Part shown: piece after piece, positions 54,694-63,485 of the stretch
Layout of the letters: every line of letters begins with the position of its first letter
Position numbering within the stretch: the first letter of the stretch is position 1
NCBI RefSeq assembly: GCF_039729015.1
Contig: NZ_CP155792.1
Coordinates: 454,001 to 518,000 of the forward strand
Length of the DNA: 64,000 nucleotides
From: Blastococcus sp. HT6-30
GTDB lineage: Bacteria; Actinomycetota; Actinomycetes; Mycobacteriales; Geodermatophilaceae
Direction of reading: 5' to 3'
Notes under the pieces: generated by a model
What the model was told of the DNA's origin: nothing
What the model saw: the letters and a program-made list of their open reading frames with translations, nothing else
Databases searched by the model: none
Made by a program: the position numbers and the translations under genes

Positions 54694-56100
54694 GTGAGCC
54701 TCCGCCTCTTCGACACCGCAGCCCGTGCGGTCCGGGACTTCGCGCCCCTGCGTCCGGGAGAGGCATCGGTCTACGTCTGCGGGCTCACCGTCCAGGGCCC
54801 GCCCCACGTGGGCCACGTACGCGCCGCCCTCGCCTTCGACGTGCTGCGCCGCTGGCTGACCGCCCAGGGGCTCGACGTCACCTACGTCCGCAACGTCACC
54901 GACATCGACGACAAGATCCTGGCGAAGGCCGCGGCGGCCGGCGTCCCGTGGTGGGCGTGGGCCTACGAGAACGAGCGTGCCTGCACCCGTGCCTACGACG
55001 TCCTCGGCGTCCTGCCGCCCACCTACGAGCCGCGGGCGACCGGGCACGTTCCCGAGATGGTCGAGCTGATGGCCCGCCTCATCCAGCGCGGCCACGCCTA
55101 CGCCGTCGACGGCGACGTCTACTTCGACGTGCGGTCCTTCCCGGAGTACGGCGCCCTGACCGGGCAGCGGCTTTCCGAGCTGCAGCCCGCGGCCGACACC
55201 GAGACCGACGAGCGCAAGCGGGACCCGCGTGACTTCGCGCTGTGGAAGGCCGCCAAGCCCGGCGAGCCGGAGACCGCCTCGTGGCCCACGCCGTGGGGCC
55301 GCGGCCGGCCGGGCTGGCACCTGGAGTGCTCGGCGATGGCGAGGCGCTACCTCGGGGCCGAGTTCGACATCCACGGGGGCGGGCTCGACCTGCGCTTTCC
55401 GCACCACGAGAACGAGCAGGCGCAGTCCCGCGCTGCCGGTGACGGGTTCGCGCAGTACTGGTTGCACAACGGCTGGGTGACCCTCGGCGGCGAGAAGATG
55501 AGCAAGTCGCTGGGCAACACCGCCCTGGTCGACGAGGTCGTGCGGCGGGTGCGCCCCGTCGAGCTCCGGTACTACCTGGTGGCGCCGCACTACCGCTCGA
55601 CCATCGAGTTCACCGACTCCGCACTGGAGGAGGCCGGGTCGGCCTACCGCCGGATCGAGTCGTTCGTGAAGCGGGCGGTCGAGCGGGTGGGCGCCGACGC
55701 GGGCGCGCCGGTGCTGTGCGCCGACTTCAGCAACGCCCTCGACGACGACCTCGGCACCCCGGCGGCCGTGGCCGCGATCCACGAGACGGTCCGCGAGGGC
55801 AACACCGCCCTGGCCGACGGGGACGACCGGGCGGTCGCGGGCACGCTGGGGTCGGTCCGGGCCATGCTCGGCGTGCTGGGCCTCGACCCGCTGGACCCGC
55901 AGTGGGCCGCCGCCGGCGCCGATGACGAGAAGCTGACCCGGGCAGCCGACGGACTGGTCGCCCTTGCCCTGGAGCAGCGCCAGGCTGCCCGGGCACGCAA
56001 GGACTTCGCGGCCGCGGACGCCATCCGCGACCAGCTCGCCGCCCTCGGCGTCACCGTCGAGGACACCCCTTCCGGACCCCGATGGGAGCTGACCTCCTGA
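54694..56100 (+). CDS. cysS: Cysteinyl-tRNA synthetase
   Basis: A 468-residue class I synthetase. Cys29 of YVCGLTVQG is a zinc ligand, HVGH at 38-41 is the HIGH motif, WHLECSAM and [14 protein letters not shown] carry the other zinc ligands, and EKMSKSLGN near 267-275 is the KMSKS loop. It is full length, unlike the mycothiol ligase MshC. Its stop overlaps the rlmB start (TGATG). Confidence 0.96.
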   Translation: MSLRLFDTAARAVRDFAPLRPGEASVYVCGLTVQGPPHVGHVRAALAFDVLRRWLTAQGLDVTYVRNVTDIDDKILAKAAAAGVPWWAWAYENERACTRAYDVLGVLPPTYEPRATGHVPEMVELMARLIQRGHAYAVDGDVYFDVRSFPEYGALTGQRLSELQPAADTETDERKRDPRDFALWKAAKPGEPETASWPTPWGRGRPGWHLECSAMARRYLGAEFDIHGGGLDLRFPHHENEQAQSRAAGDGFAQYWLHNGWVTLGGEKMSKSLGNTALVDEVVRRVRPVELRYYLVAPHYRSTIEFTDSALEEAGSAYRRIESFVKRAVERVGADAGAPVLCADFSNALDDDLGTPAAVAAIHETVREGNTALADGDDRAVAGTLGSVRAMLGVLGLDPLDPQWAAAGADDEKLTRAADGLVALALEQRQAARARKDFAAADAIRDQLAALGVTVEDTPSGPRWELTS

Positions 56101-57062
56101 TGGCCGGCAACAGCCAGCGCCGCGGCCGCAGCGACGGAGCGGGCAAGAAGCGCGCCACCGCCGGGACCGGCGGCAAGAACCGCCGCTCCCTCGCCGGCCG
56201 GGGTGCCACCCCGCCCGCCGAGGCGCGGCCCGGGCACCCGGCCCAGCGCCGGGCGGCCGCCGACGCGAAGGCGCGGGCCGACCGAGCCCGCGCCCGCCAG
56301 CGCGCCGAGGAGTCACCGGAGCTGCTGCTCGGCCGCAACCCGGTGGTCGAGGCGCTGCGCGCGCAGATCCCCGCCACGGCGCTCTACGTCGTCACCGGTG
56401 ACACGACGCGCGGCGGCACCGACGAGCGGATCGCCGAGGCCCTCGCGCTGGCGGCCGACCGTGGCCTGCCGCTGCTCGAGGTCGGCAAGGGCGAGTTCGA
56501 CCGGATGTCTCAGGGTGCGCTGCACCAGGGCATCGGCCTGCAGGTCCCGCCGTACGACTACGCCCACCCCGAGGACCTGCTCGACATCGCCCGCGACTCC
56601 GGCCGGGCACCGCTGATCGTGGCGATGGACGGCGTCACCGACCCCCGCAACCTCGGCGCGGTGGTCCGCTCCGCGGCCGCCTTCGACGCGCACGGGGTCG
56701 TCGTTCCGCAGCGCCGCGCCGTCGGCATGACCGCCTCGGCCTGGCGCACGAGCGCCGGCGCGGCGGCCCGCCTGCGGGTGGCCCGCGCGGTCAACCTGCC
56801 GCGGGCGCTCGCCGCCTACCAGGACGCCGGGCTGCAGACGGTGGGCCTGGCCGGCGACGGCGACGTCGACCTGCACGAGTACGACGGCTTCGCCGACCCG
56901 GTGGCGCTCGTCGTCGGCGCCGAGGGCACCGGCCTGTCGCGGCTGGTGCGGGAGAAGTGCGACGTCGTCGTGCGCATCCCGATCGACCGGGACACCGAAT
57001 CGCTCAACGTCAGCGTCGCCGCAGGCATCGCGCTCCACGCCGCGGCGGCCGCCCGCCGCTGA
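56100..57062 (+). CDS. rlmB: 23S rRNA 2'-O-methyltransferase, SPOUT family (TrmH/RlmB)
   Basis: A 320-residue methyltransferase. A basic N-terminal tail (about 1-75) precedes the substrate-binding domain that starts with [13 protein letters not shown]. The SPOUT knot is marked by [29 protein letters not shown] and [19 protein letters not shown]. It methylates the ribose of a guanosine in 23S rRNA (G2251 in E. coli). It is coupled to cysS and ends 2 bases before the convergent DUF445 gene. Confidence 0.94.
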   Translation: MAGNSQRRGRSDGAGKKRATAGTGGKNRRSLAGRGATPPAEARPGHPAQRRAAADAKARADRARARQRAEESPELLLGRNPVVEALRAQIPATALYVVTGDTTRGGTDERIAEALALAADRGLPLLEVGKGEFDRMSQGALHQGIGLQVPPYDYAHPEDLLDIARDSGRAPLIVAMDGVTDPRNLGAVVRSAAAFDAHGVVVPQRRAVGMTASAWRTSAGAAARLRVARAVNLPRALAAYQDAGLQTVGLAGDGDVDLHEYDGFADPVALVVGAEGTGLSRLVREKCDVVVRIPIDRDTESLNVSVAAGIALHAAAAARR

Positions 57063-57064
57063 AC

Positions 57065-58345
57065 TCAGCCGAGCAGCTGCGCCACGGTGTAGATGACCAG
57101 GCCGGCGAGACCGCCCACCACGGTGCCGTTGACCCGGATCCACTGCAGGTCGCGGCCCACCTGGAGCTCGATGCGGCGACTGGTCTCGTCGGTGTCCCAG
57201 CGCGCGACGGTGCTGCTGACCAGGTCTGCGAGGTCGCCGGAGAAGCGCTCCACGACGTAGCTGGCCGCGCGGGCGCTGTGCCGCTGCACCAGCTCCCGCA
57301 CCGCGGGGTCGGTCTGCAGGAGGCGGGCTCCGTCGCGGATCAGCGCCGTCACCCGCGCCCGCAGCGGGGAGTCCGGGTCGGCGGCCGCGGCGAGCAGCCC
57401 GTCCTTGGCGGTGGTCCAGAGGGAACCCGACCAGGTGCGGACGGCGGGGTGCTCCAGCAGCTCCTTCTTGAACTCCTCGACCCGGGCGGCGGTGTCCGGA
57501 TCGGTGCGCAGCGCGTGCACGTAGGCCTGCAGCCGGGCGTCGTAGGAGCGCCGCAGCTCGTGCCGGGGGTCGGCGCCGACCTCCTCCAGGAAGGCCTGCA
57601 CACCGGCGAAGGCGCGGTCGAAGACCCGGTCGTCGACCCAGTCGGGCACCCAGGCGGGCGACGCGTCGCCCAGCTGCGCGCGGAAGACCAGCCGGTTCTC
57701 ATCGAGGAAGCGGGCCATCAGCCGCAGCGCCGCGGACAGCACCTCCTGGTGCCGGCCGCCGTCGACCACCAGCTCGACGACCCGCGCCAGTGGCGGGGCG
57801 GCCGGCGTCTCGTGCAGCTTCCGGTCGACGAGCGCCGCGACGGCGGGCTGCACGTCCTCGTCCTTGAGCAGGTCGGTGAGGCCGGAGAGCACGGTGGCGG
57901 CGTCCCCGCCCAGGCGCTCGGCCCGGCCGGGCGCGGCCAGGAAGGCACCCAGCCGGCCCGGGACGTCGATGTTCCCCAGCTTCTCCTCGACGACCGCGCG
58001 GGTGAGGAAGTTCTCCTGCACGAAGGCGCCCAGGCTCTCGCCGATCTGGTCCTTCTTGCGCGGGATGATCGCGGTGTGCGGGATCGGCAGCCGCAGCGGG
58101 TGCCGGAACAGCGCGGTGACGGCGAACCAGTCCGCGAGCGCGCCGACCATGGAGGCCTCGGCCGTGGCCCGCACGTAGCCGACCCAGGCGCCGGCGTCCT
58201 CACCGAGCAGCACGCACCCGAGGAAGACCGCGGCGGCGAGCAGGAACAGCCCGGTCGCAAACCGCTTCATCCGGGCCAGGTCACGGGCCCGCGCCGGGTC
58301 GTCGAGCGCCCCGGTCAGGGGTGCGGTCGGTCGGGGTGCGGCCAC
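57065..58345 (-). CDS. DUF445 membrane protein
   Basis: A 426-residue protein of the DUF445 family. Two membrane helices near the N-terminus (about 28-47, around FLLAAAVFLGCVL) frame VGYVRATAEASMVGALADWFAVTALFRHP, cut here, which is the family signature. A long helical domain follows, and a closing helix (VNGTVVGGLAGLVIYTVAQLLG) anchors the end. Function is unknown. GTG at 58345 is leaderless. Confidence 0.88.
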   Translation of the reverse strand: MAAPRPTAPLTGALDDPARARDLARMKRFATGLFLLAAAVFLGCVLLGEDAGAWVGYVRATAEASMVGALADWFAVTALFRHPLRLPIPHTAIIPRKKDQIGESLGAFVQENFLTRAVVEEKLGNIDVPGRLGAFLAAPGRAERLGGDAATVLSGLTDLLKDEDVQPAVAALVDRKLHETPAAPPLARVVELVVDGGRHQEVLSAALRLMARFLDENRLVFRAQLGDASPAWVPDWVDDRVFDRAFAGVQAFLEEVGADPRHELRRSYDARLQAYVHALRTDPDTAARVEEFKKELLEHPAVRTWSGSLWTTAKDGLLAAAADPDSPLRARVTALIRDGARLLQTDPAVRELVQRHSARAASYVVERFSGDLADLVSSTVARWDTDETSRRIELQVGRDLQWIRVNGTVVGGLAGLVIYTVAQLLG

Positions 58346-58352
58346 CCGGCCC

Positions 58353-58358
58353 AGCCTA
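58353..58358 (-). promoter_or_regulatory. -10 box of the DUF445 gene (leaderless)
   Basis: TAGGCT on the minus strand, then 7 bases, then GTG at 58345. Confidence 0.6.
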
Positions 58359-58387
58359 GGGACCGGGCCGGGAGCCGCCTCCGGGTG

Positions 58388-59650
58388 TCAGTTGGTCTTC
58401 CCCAGGGTGACCTCGACGGTCCGGGCGTCCGAACCACGGCGGACGGTCAGCTCGACGGTCTTGCCGGGCGCCTGGCTGCGGATCGCGGCGGTCAGCTCCG
58501 TGGACGTGGTCACCGGGCGGTCGCCGACAGCGGTGACGACGTCGCCGGCCTGCAGCGCGGCCTCATCGGCGGCGCTGCCCGGCTCGACGGTGGCCACCTC
58601 CGCGCCCGTGCCGACCTCGCGGTTCTGGTCGTCGGTGGCGGTGCGCGCGGTCACCCCGAGGAAGGCGCGGCTCGCGGTGCCGGTCGAGATGATCTCCTGG
58701 GCGACGCGCTGGGCGGTGTTGCCCGGGATCGCGAAGCCGACGCCGATGTTGCCGCTCTGCGACTGCCCACCCGGGAGGCCGGAGGCGACGGTCGCGATGG
58801 CGGTGTTGATGCCGATCACCTCGCCGGCGCCGTCGACCAGCGCGCCGCCGGAGTTGCCGGGGTTGATCGCGGCGTCGGTCTGGATGGCGTCCAGCACGGT
58901 GGCGTCGTCCTGCGTCGATGCGGTGGCGACGGCGCGCCCGGTGGCGCTGATGATCCCGTCGGTCACCGTGTTCGACAGGCCCAGCGGGGCGCCGATGGCG
59001 ACGGCGACGTCGCCGATCTGCACCTCGTCGGAGTCGGCGAACGTGGCCGGCACGAGGTCCTCGGCGCCGTCGAGGCGGAGCACGGCGAGGTCGAAGTCGG
59101 GGTCGGTGCCCACGATCTGGGCGTCGTAGAGCGTGCCGTCAGCGGTGCGCACCTGCACCGTGCCGGAGCCCCCGCCGTCGCCCGCGACGACGTGGTTGTT
59201 GGTGAGCACGTAGCCGTCGGCGGTGAGGATGACACCGGAGCCGCTGCCCGCGCTGGCGCCCGTGCTCACGTAGACGGTGACGACGCTCGGCGCGGCCTTG
59301 GCCGCGGCGGCCGTGGCGGTGGTCGCCCGCTCCGGGTTCTCGATGGTCACGCTCTGCGCGGACGCCGAGGACGCCGTGGAGCCGGCCGGCTCGTCGAGCA
59401 GCGCGGTCACGCCGGCGCCGGCGCCGCCGCCGATGAGCGCGCCCGCGACCAGGCCCGCGAGGCCGATCCGCAGCCGTCCACCGCGTCGGGTCGTCGGCTG
59501 CTCGGGGGCGGGGGCGGGAGCGGATGAGGGCAGACCGCCGTAGCCGGGGTAGGTCACGGGGAACATGGGCTGCGGCGTCGTCGGCTGCTGCGGGGGCTGC
59601 CAGGTGAACTGGTGGCCCGCGCCGGGGTACTGGTGCTGGTGCTCGCTCAC
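58388..59650 (-). CDS. HtrA/DegP-type serine protease with one PDZ domain
   Basis: A 420-residue membrane-anchored protease. A cytoplasmic Pro/Gln-rich arm (1-55) leads to a signal-anchor helix (about 60-84). The catalytic triad is His153 (TNNHVVAG), Asp187 (PDFDLAVLRL) and Ser267 (GNSGG). One PDZ domain fills the C-terminal part (about 320-415, with AEVATVEPGSAADEAAL). Such proteases handle misfolded envelope proteins. GTG at 59650 has GGAGAGG upstream. Confidence 0.93.
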   Translation of the reverse strand: MSEHQHQYPGAGHQFTWQPPQQPTTPQPMFPVTYPGYGGLPSSAPAPAPEQPTTRRGGRLRIGLAGLVAGALIGGGAGAGVTALLDEPAGSTASSASAQSVTIENPERATTATAAAAKAAPSVVTVYVSTGASAGSGSGVILTADGYVLTNNHVVAGDGGGSGTVQVRTADGTLYDAQIVGTDPDFDLAVLRLDGAEDLVPATFADSDEVQIGDVAVAIGAPLGLSNTVTDGIISATGRAVATASTQDDATVLDAIQTDAAINPGNSGGALVDGAGEVIGINTAIATVASGLPGGQSQSGNIGVGFAIPGNTAQRVAQEIISTGTASRAFLGVTARTATDDQNREVGTGAEVATVEPGSAADEAALQAGDVVTAVGDRPVTTSTELTAAIRSQAPGKTVELTVRRGSDARTVEVTLGKTN

Positions 59651-59755
59651 TGGTGGTCCTCTCCTCGCACAGCCGTCTGCGGCTGCTGCGTCGCTGTCCA
59701 CTGTGCGACCGTCCTCTGGCGCAACGCTGGGGGGAGGCTGTGAGCTTCCTGGGTG

Positions 59756-60529
59756 CTACCGCGGCACGGGCAGGAGCCGCCCGCGCGCCACGAGCTCGGT
59801 GACCGCCCAGACGGCCAGCACCTCCGCCGCCAGCAGCCCGATGAGCACGAGCAGCTGCGCAGCGCCGGCCTCCAGCGGGTTGCCGCCGCCGAGCAGCACG
59901 CCGACGAAGGCGCCCGGCAGGGTGACCAGCCCGACGGTGCGCGTCTGGTCCAGCGGGGGCACGAGCGCGGTGCCGGCGACCGGCCGCGCGACCAGGAGGA
60001 CGGCGTCGCGCGGTGGGAGCCCGAGGGCGAGCGCGGCCTCCACCTCGCCGTGCCGCTGGGCCAGCTCCTCCCGCAGCCGCCGGCCGGCCAGGGAGGTGGC
60101 GGTCATGGCGCCGCCGACGAGGATGCCGGCGATCGGGATGACGGCCTCTCCGCGCAGCGGCACGGTGCCGCTGACCAGGACGAGGGCCACGATGGGCGCC
60201 GCGCCGCCGAGGACGGGCAGTGCAGTGGCAGCCAACCGGGCGAGGGCCCCGGCGGAGCGCAGCGGCAGGTCGGTGGTGCGGCCGGCGGCGGTGACGGTCG
60301 CGACGGTGACCATGAGCAGCACGAAGGCGGCGGAGAGCCACAGGAAGTCGACGACGACCAGCAGGACGGCCGAGACGACGGCGAGCTGCACCGTGGCCCG
60401 CACCGCGGTGACCAGCACCGCGCGGTCCTCGCCGAGGCCGGACAGCCGGCCGCTGACGGCGGCCACTGCCGTCAGGGCGAGGAGGACGACGCCGAGCCGG
60501 AGGTCGAGGTCGACCACGGAGGAGCCCAC
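59756..60529 (-). CDS. FetB-like ABC permease (UPF0014)
   Basis: A 257-residue protein with six to seven membrane helices. The family pattern is seen in RATVQLAVVSAVLL, then LPVLGGAAPIVALVLVSG and DQTRTVGLVTLPGAFVGVLLGG. E. coli FetB pairs with the ATPase FetA in iron homeostasis; no FetA gene is next to it here. GTG at 60529 has no ribosome site. A CAGGAT element lies 8 bases upstream. Confidence 0.85.
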   Translation of the reverse strand: MGSSVVDLDLRLGVVLLALTAVAAVSGRLSGLGEDRAVLVTAVRATVQLAVVSAVLLVVVDFLWLSAAFVLLMVTVATVTAAGRTTDLPLRSAGALARLAATALPVLGGAAPIVALVLVSGTVPLRGEAVIPIAGILVGGAMTATSLAGRRLREELAQRHGEVEAALALGLPPRDAVLLVARPVAGTALVPPLDQTRTVGLVTLPGAFVGVLLGGGNPLEAGAAQLLVLIGLLAAEVLAVWAVTELVARGRLLPVPR

Positions 60530-60680
60530 GACCGCCGATCCTGCCGGGTGGGGCCGGCGTGCCCCGTGGCGGGTGATCGATCCGTGGCTCCGTGTGCATC
60601 ACCGCCGGCGACGGGGTAGTGGCGGGGACGACGGGCGGTGCCCGTCATCCGCCCCGTTCCATCGCGCCGTGGAGACTGCC

Positions 60681-61361
60681 GTGCCCATCCGTGGTCCCTT
60701 CCTCCGGTTCCTGATCGGTCTCGGCCTGGCCTGCGCCGCCGTGGTGGCCGTCGTCGGCGGCATCGCCCTGCGCGGTCCCGGGCTCGTCGCCGTCTGCGTG
60801 TCCGGCGCCCTGGCCGGGTGCGTGGCCGCGGGGGTGGCCCGCGAGAACCCGACGCCCGCGCGCTGCTCCGCCCTCGAGGCAGTCGGCATGGTCGCAGCGG
60901 TGACGATCGGAGCGCTCCTGGTCGTCAGCGGCACGGCCGTGCTGGCCGGCGGCGCGGCGGCTCTGCTGCTCGTCGGTGTCGGGGTGGCCGCCTGGGCCGC
61001 GCTGCGCTGGGCGCGCGACCGCCGGGCGGCCGCCGCCCGGCCGGCCTCCGTGTCCGGCATCCACGCCGTCGCCGGCGGGTGGGTCCCGGCGCCGTCCCCG
61101 GCCGTCGCCGGGCAGGCGACCGCGGCGCTGGGCGAGGAGTGGCTGCGCACCGGCACCGAGCTGCAGGGCCCCCTCGCCCCGGCGGCGCGGCAGCGGATCG
61201 TGAGCCGGCGGGCCCAGGTGCTCGACGAGCTCGAGCGCCGGGACCCGGCCGGCTTCGCCCGCTGGCTCGCCGCCGGCCCCATGCACGGCCGCGACCCGGC
61301 CGGCTACGTCCGCAGCGAGCCGCCGCGCGCCGACCCCAGCACCGAGACCGAGGCGGCCTGA
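60681..61361 (+). CDS. Membrane protein of unknown function
   Basis: A 226-residue protein with four hydrophobic segments in the first 110 residues (about 8-26, 30-48, 62-80 and 84-102), then a cytoplasmic tail. The tail region around QRIVSRRAQVLDELERRDPAGF, cut here, and WLAAGPMHGRDPAGYVR looks conserved in composition and may be a small functional domain. GTG at 60681 has GGAG 6 bases upstream; GTG at 60669 is an alternative. I do not recognise the family. Confidence 0.7.
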   Translation: MPIRGPFLRFLIGLGLACAAVVAVVGGIALRGPGLVAVCVSGALAGCVAAGVARENPTPARCSALEAVGMVAAVTIGALLVVSGTAVLAGGAAALLLVGVGVAAWAALRWARDRRAAAARPASVSGIHAVAGGWVPAPSPAVAGQATAALGEEWLRTGTELQGPLAPAARQRIVSRRAQVLDELERRDPAGFARWLAAGPMHGRDPAGYVRSEPPRADPSTETEAA

Positions 61362-61530
61362 GGCGACCCTGCGTCGGCGCGCGGCCCGGTGGACCGGTCG
61401 GGTGGCGGTGGCGGGCACCCGGCGCCGTTCCGATGATCGCTCCGGGTCGACTCCGATCCCCGGCTCCCCGGACGACGCGCGGCAGCAGACGTCCTGACCG
61501 AGGTCCCGGAGCCGTGGCCCGGGATGTCCC

Positions 61531-61536
61531 TATCCT
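61531..61536 (+). promoter_or_regulatory. Candidate -10 box of tRNA-Thr(TGT)
   Basis: TATCCT, 26 bases before the tRNA. It fits the TANNNT pattern, and a start of transcription near 61543 would leave a 20-base 5' extension for RNase P. Confidence 0.45.
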
Positions 61537-61562
61537 GGTGCGGGGCCTGGAGCTCATGTCCC

Positions 61563-61635
61563 GCCGGCGTGGCGCAATTGGTAGCGCACCCGACTTGTAA
61601 TCGGGCGGTTAGGGGTTCGAGTCCCCTCGTCGGCT
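61563..61635 (+). tRNA. tRNA-Thr, anticodon TGT
   Basis: A 73-base cloverleaf. Acceptor GCCGGCG (61563-61569) pairs with CGTCGGC (61628-61634), one G-U pair; discriminator T. D arm GCGC/GCGC, anticodon stem CCCGA/TCGGG with loop CTTGTAA (anticodon TGT for ACA), T arm AGGGG/CCCCT around TTCGAGT. CCA is not encoded. Its last base is shared with the stop codon of the DUF5313 gene on the other strand. Confidence 0.97.
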
Positions 61636-62033
61636 CAGTCGAAGCTGCCCGCGCCGTCCCGCCGATAGGGGGCCAGCCGCTCGACCCGGTCCCGCTCGGC
61701 CCGCTCGGTGCGCACCCGCGTGGCGGTGCCCGGCTCGTAGCCGGCCTTGGCCACCCGGTGCTCGATGGTCTCCACCATGTACGCCAGCGAGAAGAGCAGG
61801 CCCAGCAGCAGCCCGCCGCCCGCGGCGCTGAGCCGGTACACGAGCGGGACGGGGACCAGCAGCAGGCAGACGACGACGAGGGGCAGCAGCTGCACGGCCG
61901 CCCGCGCCAGGTGGCGCCACACCCAGGTGCTGCGCGTCGTGTCGGCCAGCACCCACGGCGCCAGTTCCCGGGGAAGCCCTCCACCGAGGGCGTACCAGAC
62001 CCATTGCGCGGGGGTCGGCCGCTGTCTGCGCAC
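61635..62033 (-). CDS. DUF5313 membrane protein
   Basis: A 132-residue protein. PTPAQWVWYALGGGLPRE, the family opening, leads to a domain with two hydrophobic helices (about 48-66 and 70-88) and a charged C-terminal tail. Function is unknown. It starts at GTG 62033, directly after a -10 box, and its TGA stop overlaps the discriminator base of the convergent tRNA-Thr gene. Confidence 0.8.
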   Translation of the reverse strand: MRRQRPTPAQWVWYALGGGLPRELAPWVLADTTRSTWVWRHLARAAVQLLPLVVVCLLLVPVPLVYRLSAAGGGLLLGLLFSLAYMVETIEHRVAKAGYEPGTATRVRTERAERDRVERLAPYRRDGAGSFD

Positions 62034-62039
62034 GCTCCG

Positions 62040-62045
62040 ACGGTA
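62040..62045 (-). promoter_or_regulatory. -10 box of the DUF5313 gene (leaderless)
   Basis: TACCGT on the minus strand, then 6 bases, then GTG at 62033. The rarD -10 box lies about 50 bases away on the other strand. Confidence 0.6.
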
Positions 62046-62095
62046 GGCCGCCGCGGAGCCGGGCGGCGCCCCGTCACGCCCGCCGGGCCCCGGCG

Positions 62096-62101
62096 TACCG
62101 T
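62096..62101 (+). promoter_or_regulatory. -10 box of rarD (leaderless)
   Basis: TACCGT, then 6 bases, then GTG at 62108. No ribosome site. Confidence 0.6.
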
Positions 62102-62107
62102 GCGGCC

Positions 62108-63025
62108 GTGGACGAGCGTCGCCTGGGGGTGGTCTCCGGGCTCGGCGCCTACGCGCTCTGGGGCGTGTTCCCGCTCTACTTCCCCCTCCTCGAGCCCGCC
62201 GGCGGGCTCGAGATCGTCGCGCACCGGGTGCTCTGGTCGCTGCTGTTCGTCGGGCTGCTGCTGACCGTCGTCCGCCGGTGGGGGCACGTGCGCGCGGCGG
62301 TGGGCAGCCCGCGCACGCTCCTGGTGCTGGCCGGGGCCGCGGTGCTCATCGCCGTGAACTGGCTGATCTACGTCTACGGCGTGAACTCCGGCCAGGTCGT
62401 GGAGACCTCGCTCGGCTACTTCATCAACCCGCTGGTCAGCGTGCTGCTGGGCGTGGTGGTCTTCGCCGAGCGGCTGCGCCCGCTGCAGTGGGTGGCCGTC
62501 GGCATCGCCGCCGTCGCCGTCGTCGTGCTGACCGTCGACTACGGGCGACCGCCGTGGATCGCGCTGGGCGTGGCCCTCAGCTTCGGCCTCTACGGCCTCA
62601 TGAAGAAGCTCGTGAAGGTCGAGGCGGCGCCCGGGTTGTTCCTGGAGACGGCCCTGGTCGCCGTCCCTGCCGGCGTCGTCCTGGCGGTCCTGCACACCGG
62701 GGGCAGCGGGACCTTCGCCAACGCCGGCGTCGGGCACGCCTTGCTCCTGGCCAGCGCGGGGGCGGCGACGGCGGTGCCGCTCCTGCTCTTCGCGGCGGCC
62801 GCTCGGCGGATCCCGCTGTCGACGGTGGGGCTGCTGCAGTACCTGACCCCGCTGATGCAGCTGGCGATCGGCGTCTTCTTCTACGGCGAGCCGATGCCGC
62901 CCGCGCGGCTGGCCGGTTTCGTCATCGTCTGGGTCGCCCTCGCCGTCTTCACCGTCGACACCCTGCGACACGCCCGGGCCGGGGCCCGGAGGGCCGGCCG
63001 GGACGTGGTGGTCGCCACTCCCTGA
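62108..63025 (+). CDS. rarD: RarD-type EamA transporter
   Basis: A 305-residue drug/metabolite transporter with ten hydrophobic helices in two EamA halves. GAYALWGVFPLYF, AHRVLWSLLFV, NWLIYVYGVNSGQVVETSLG (cut to 20) and FINPLVSVLLG are typical of RarD, and SFGLYGLMKKL starts the second half. RarD members were tied to chloramphenicol sensitivity; the natural substrate is unknown. It is leaderless and divergent from the DUF5313 gene. Confidence 0.9.
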   Translation: MDERRLGVVSGLGAYALWGVFPLYFPLLEPAGGLEIVAHRVLWSLLFVGLLLTVVRRWGHVRAAVGSPRTLLVLAGAAVLIAVNWLIYVYGVNSGQVVETSLGYFINPLVSVLLGVVVFAERLRPLQWVAVGIAAVAVVVLTVDYGRPPWIALGVALSFGLYGLMKKLVKVEAAPGLFLETALVAVPAGVVLAVLHTGGSGTFANAGVGHALLLASAGAATAVPLLLFAAAARRIPLSTVGLLQYLTPLMQLAIGVFFYGEPMPPARLAGFVIVWVALAVFTVDTLRHARAGARRAGRDVVVATP

Positions 63026-63077
63026 GATCACCGGGAGCCCGGCGCGGCGCTCGGCCGGAAACGTCGGTGGCCGGGGC

Positions 63078-63083
63078 TACCGT
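63078..63083 (+). promoter_or_regulatory. Candidate -10 box for the DUF3263 gene
   Basis: TACCGT, 58 bases before the ATG at 63142. Confidence 0.4.
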
Positions 63084-63141
63084 CCTCCTCGAGCCGCCCG
63101 GGGTCCCCGGGAGGCGGAGCGTGGCAGGAGATGGACGAACC

Positions 63142-63480
63142 ATGAGCAGCGACCCAGCCCCCGTGGTCTCCCCGCCCCGGGCCGAGGGGTCAGGGGAGGG
63201 AACCGCGCAGGTCGGCGGCGCGGCGCTGTCCCGGCGGGAGCACGACATGCTCGGTTTCGAGCGGCAGTGGTGGCGGCGGGCCGGTGCCAAGGAGACGGCG
63301 ATCCGCGACCTGTTCGGCACGACGCCGACCCGGTACTACCAGGCGCTCAACGCCCTGGTGGACCGTCCGGAAGCGATGGCCGTCGATCCGTTGCTGGTCC
63401 GGCGTCTCCGTCGGCTGCGCACGGCGCGGCAGCGGACGCGTTCCTCGCAGATCCTGGGCAAGGGGAATCACATCGATTAG
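63142..63480 (+). CDS. DUF3263 protein
   Basis: A 112-residue protein. After a flexible start, LSRREHDMLGFERQWWRRAG and TRYYQALNALVDRPEAMAVD (each within the family block) lead to LVRRLRRLRTARQRTR. The small helical domain resembles a winged-helix or sigma-like module and may bind DNA, which is inference. ATG at 63142 has AGGAG upstream. A proline/alanine-rich protein gene follows 5 bases later, the arrangement usual for DUF3263 and LytR C-terminal genes. Confidence 0.88.
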   Translation: MSSDPAPVVSPPRAEGSGEGTAQVGGAALSRREHDMLGFERQWWRRAGAKETAIRDLFGTTPTRYYQALNALVDRPEAMAVDPLLVRRLRRLRTARQRTRSSQILGKGNHID

Positions 63481-63485
63481 ATTCG

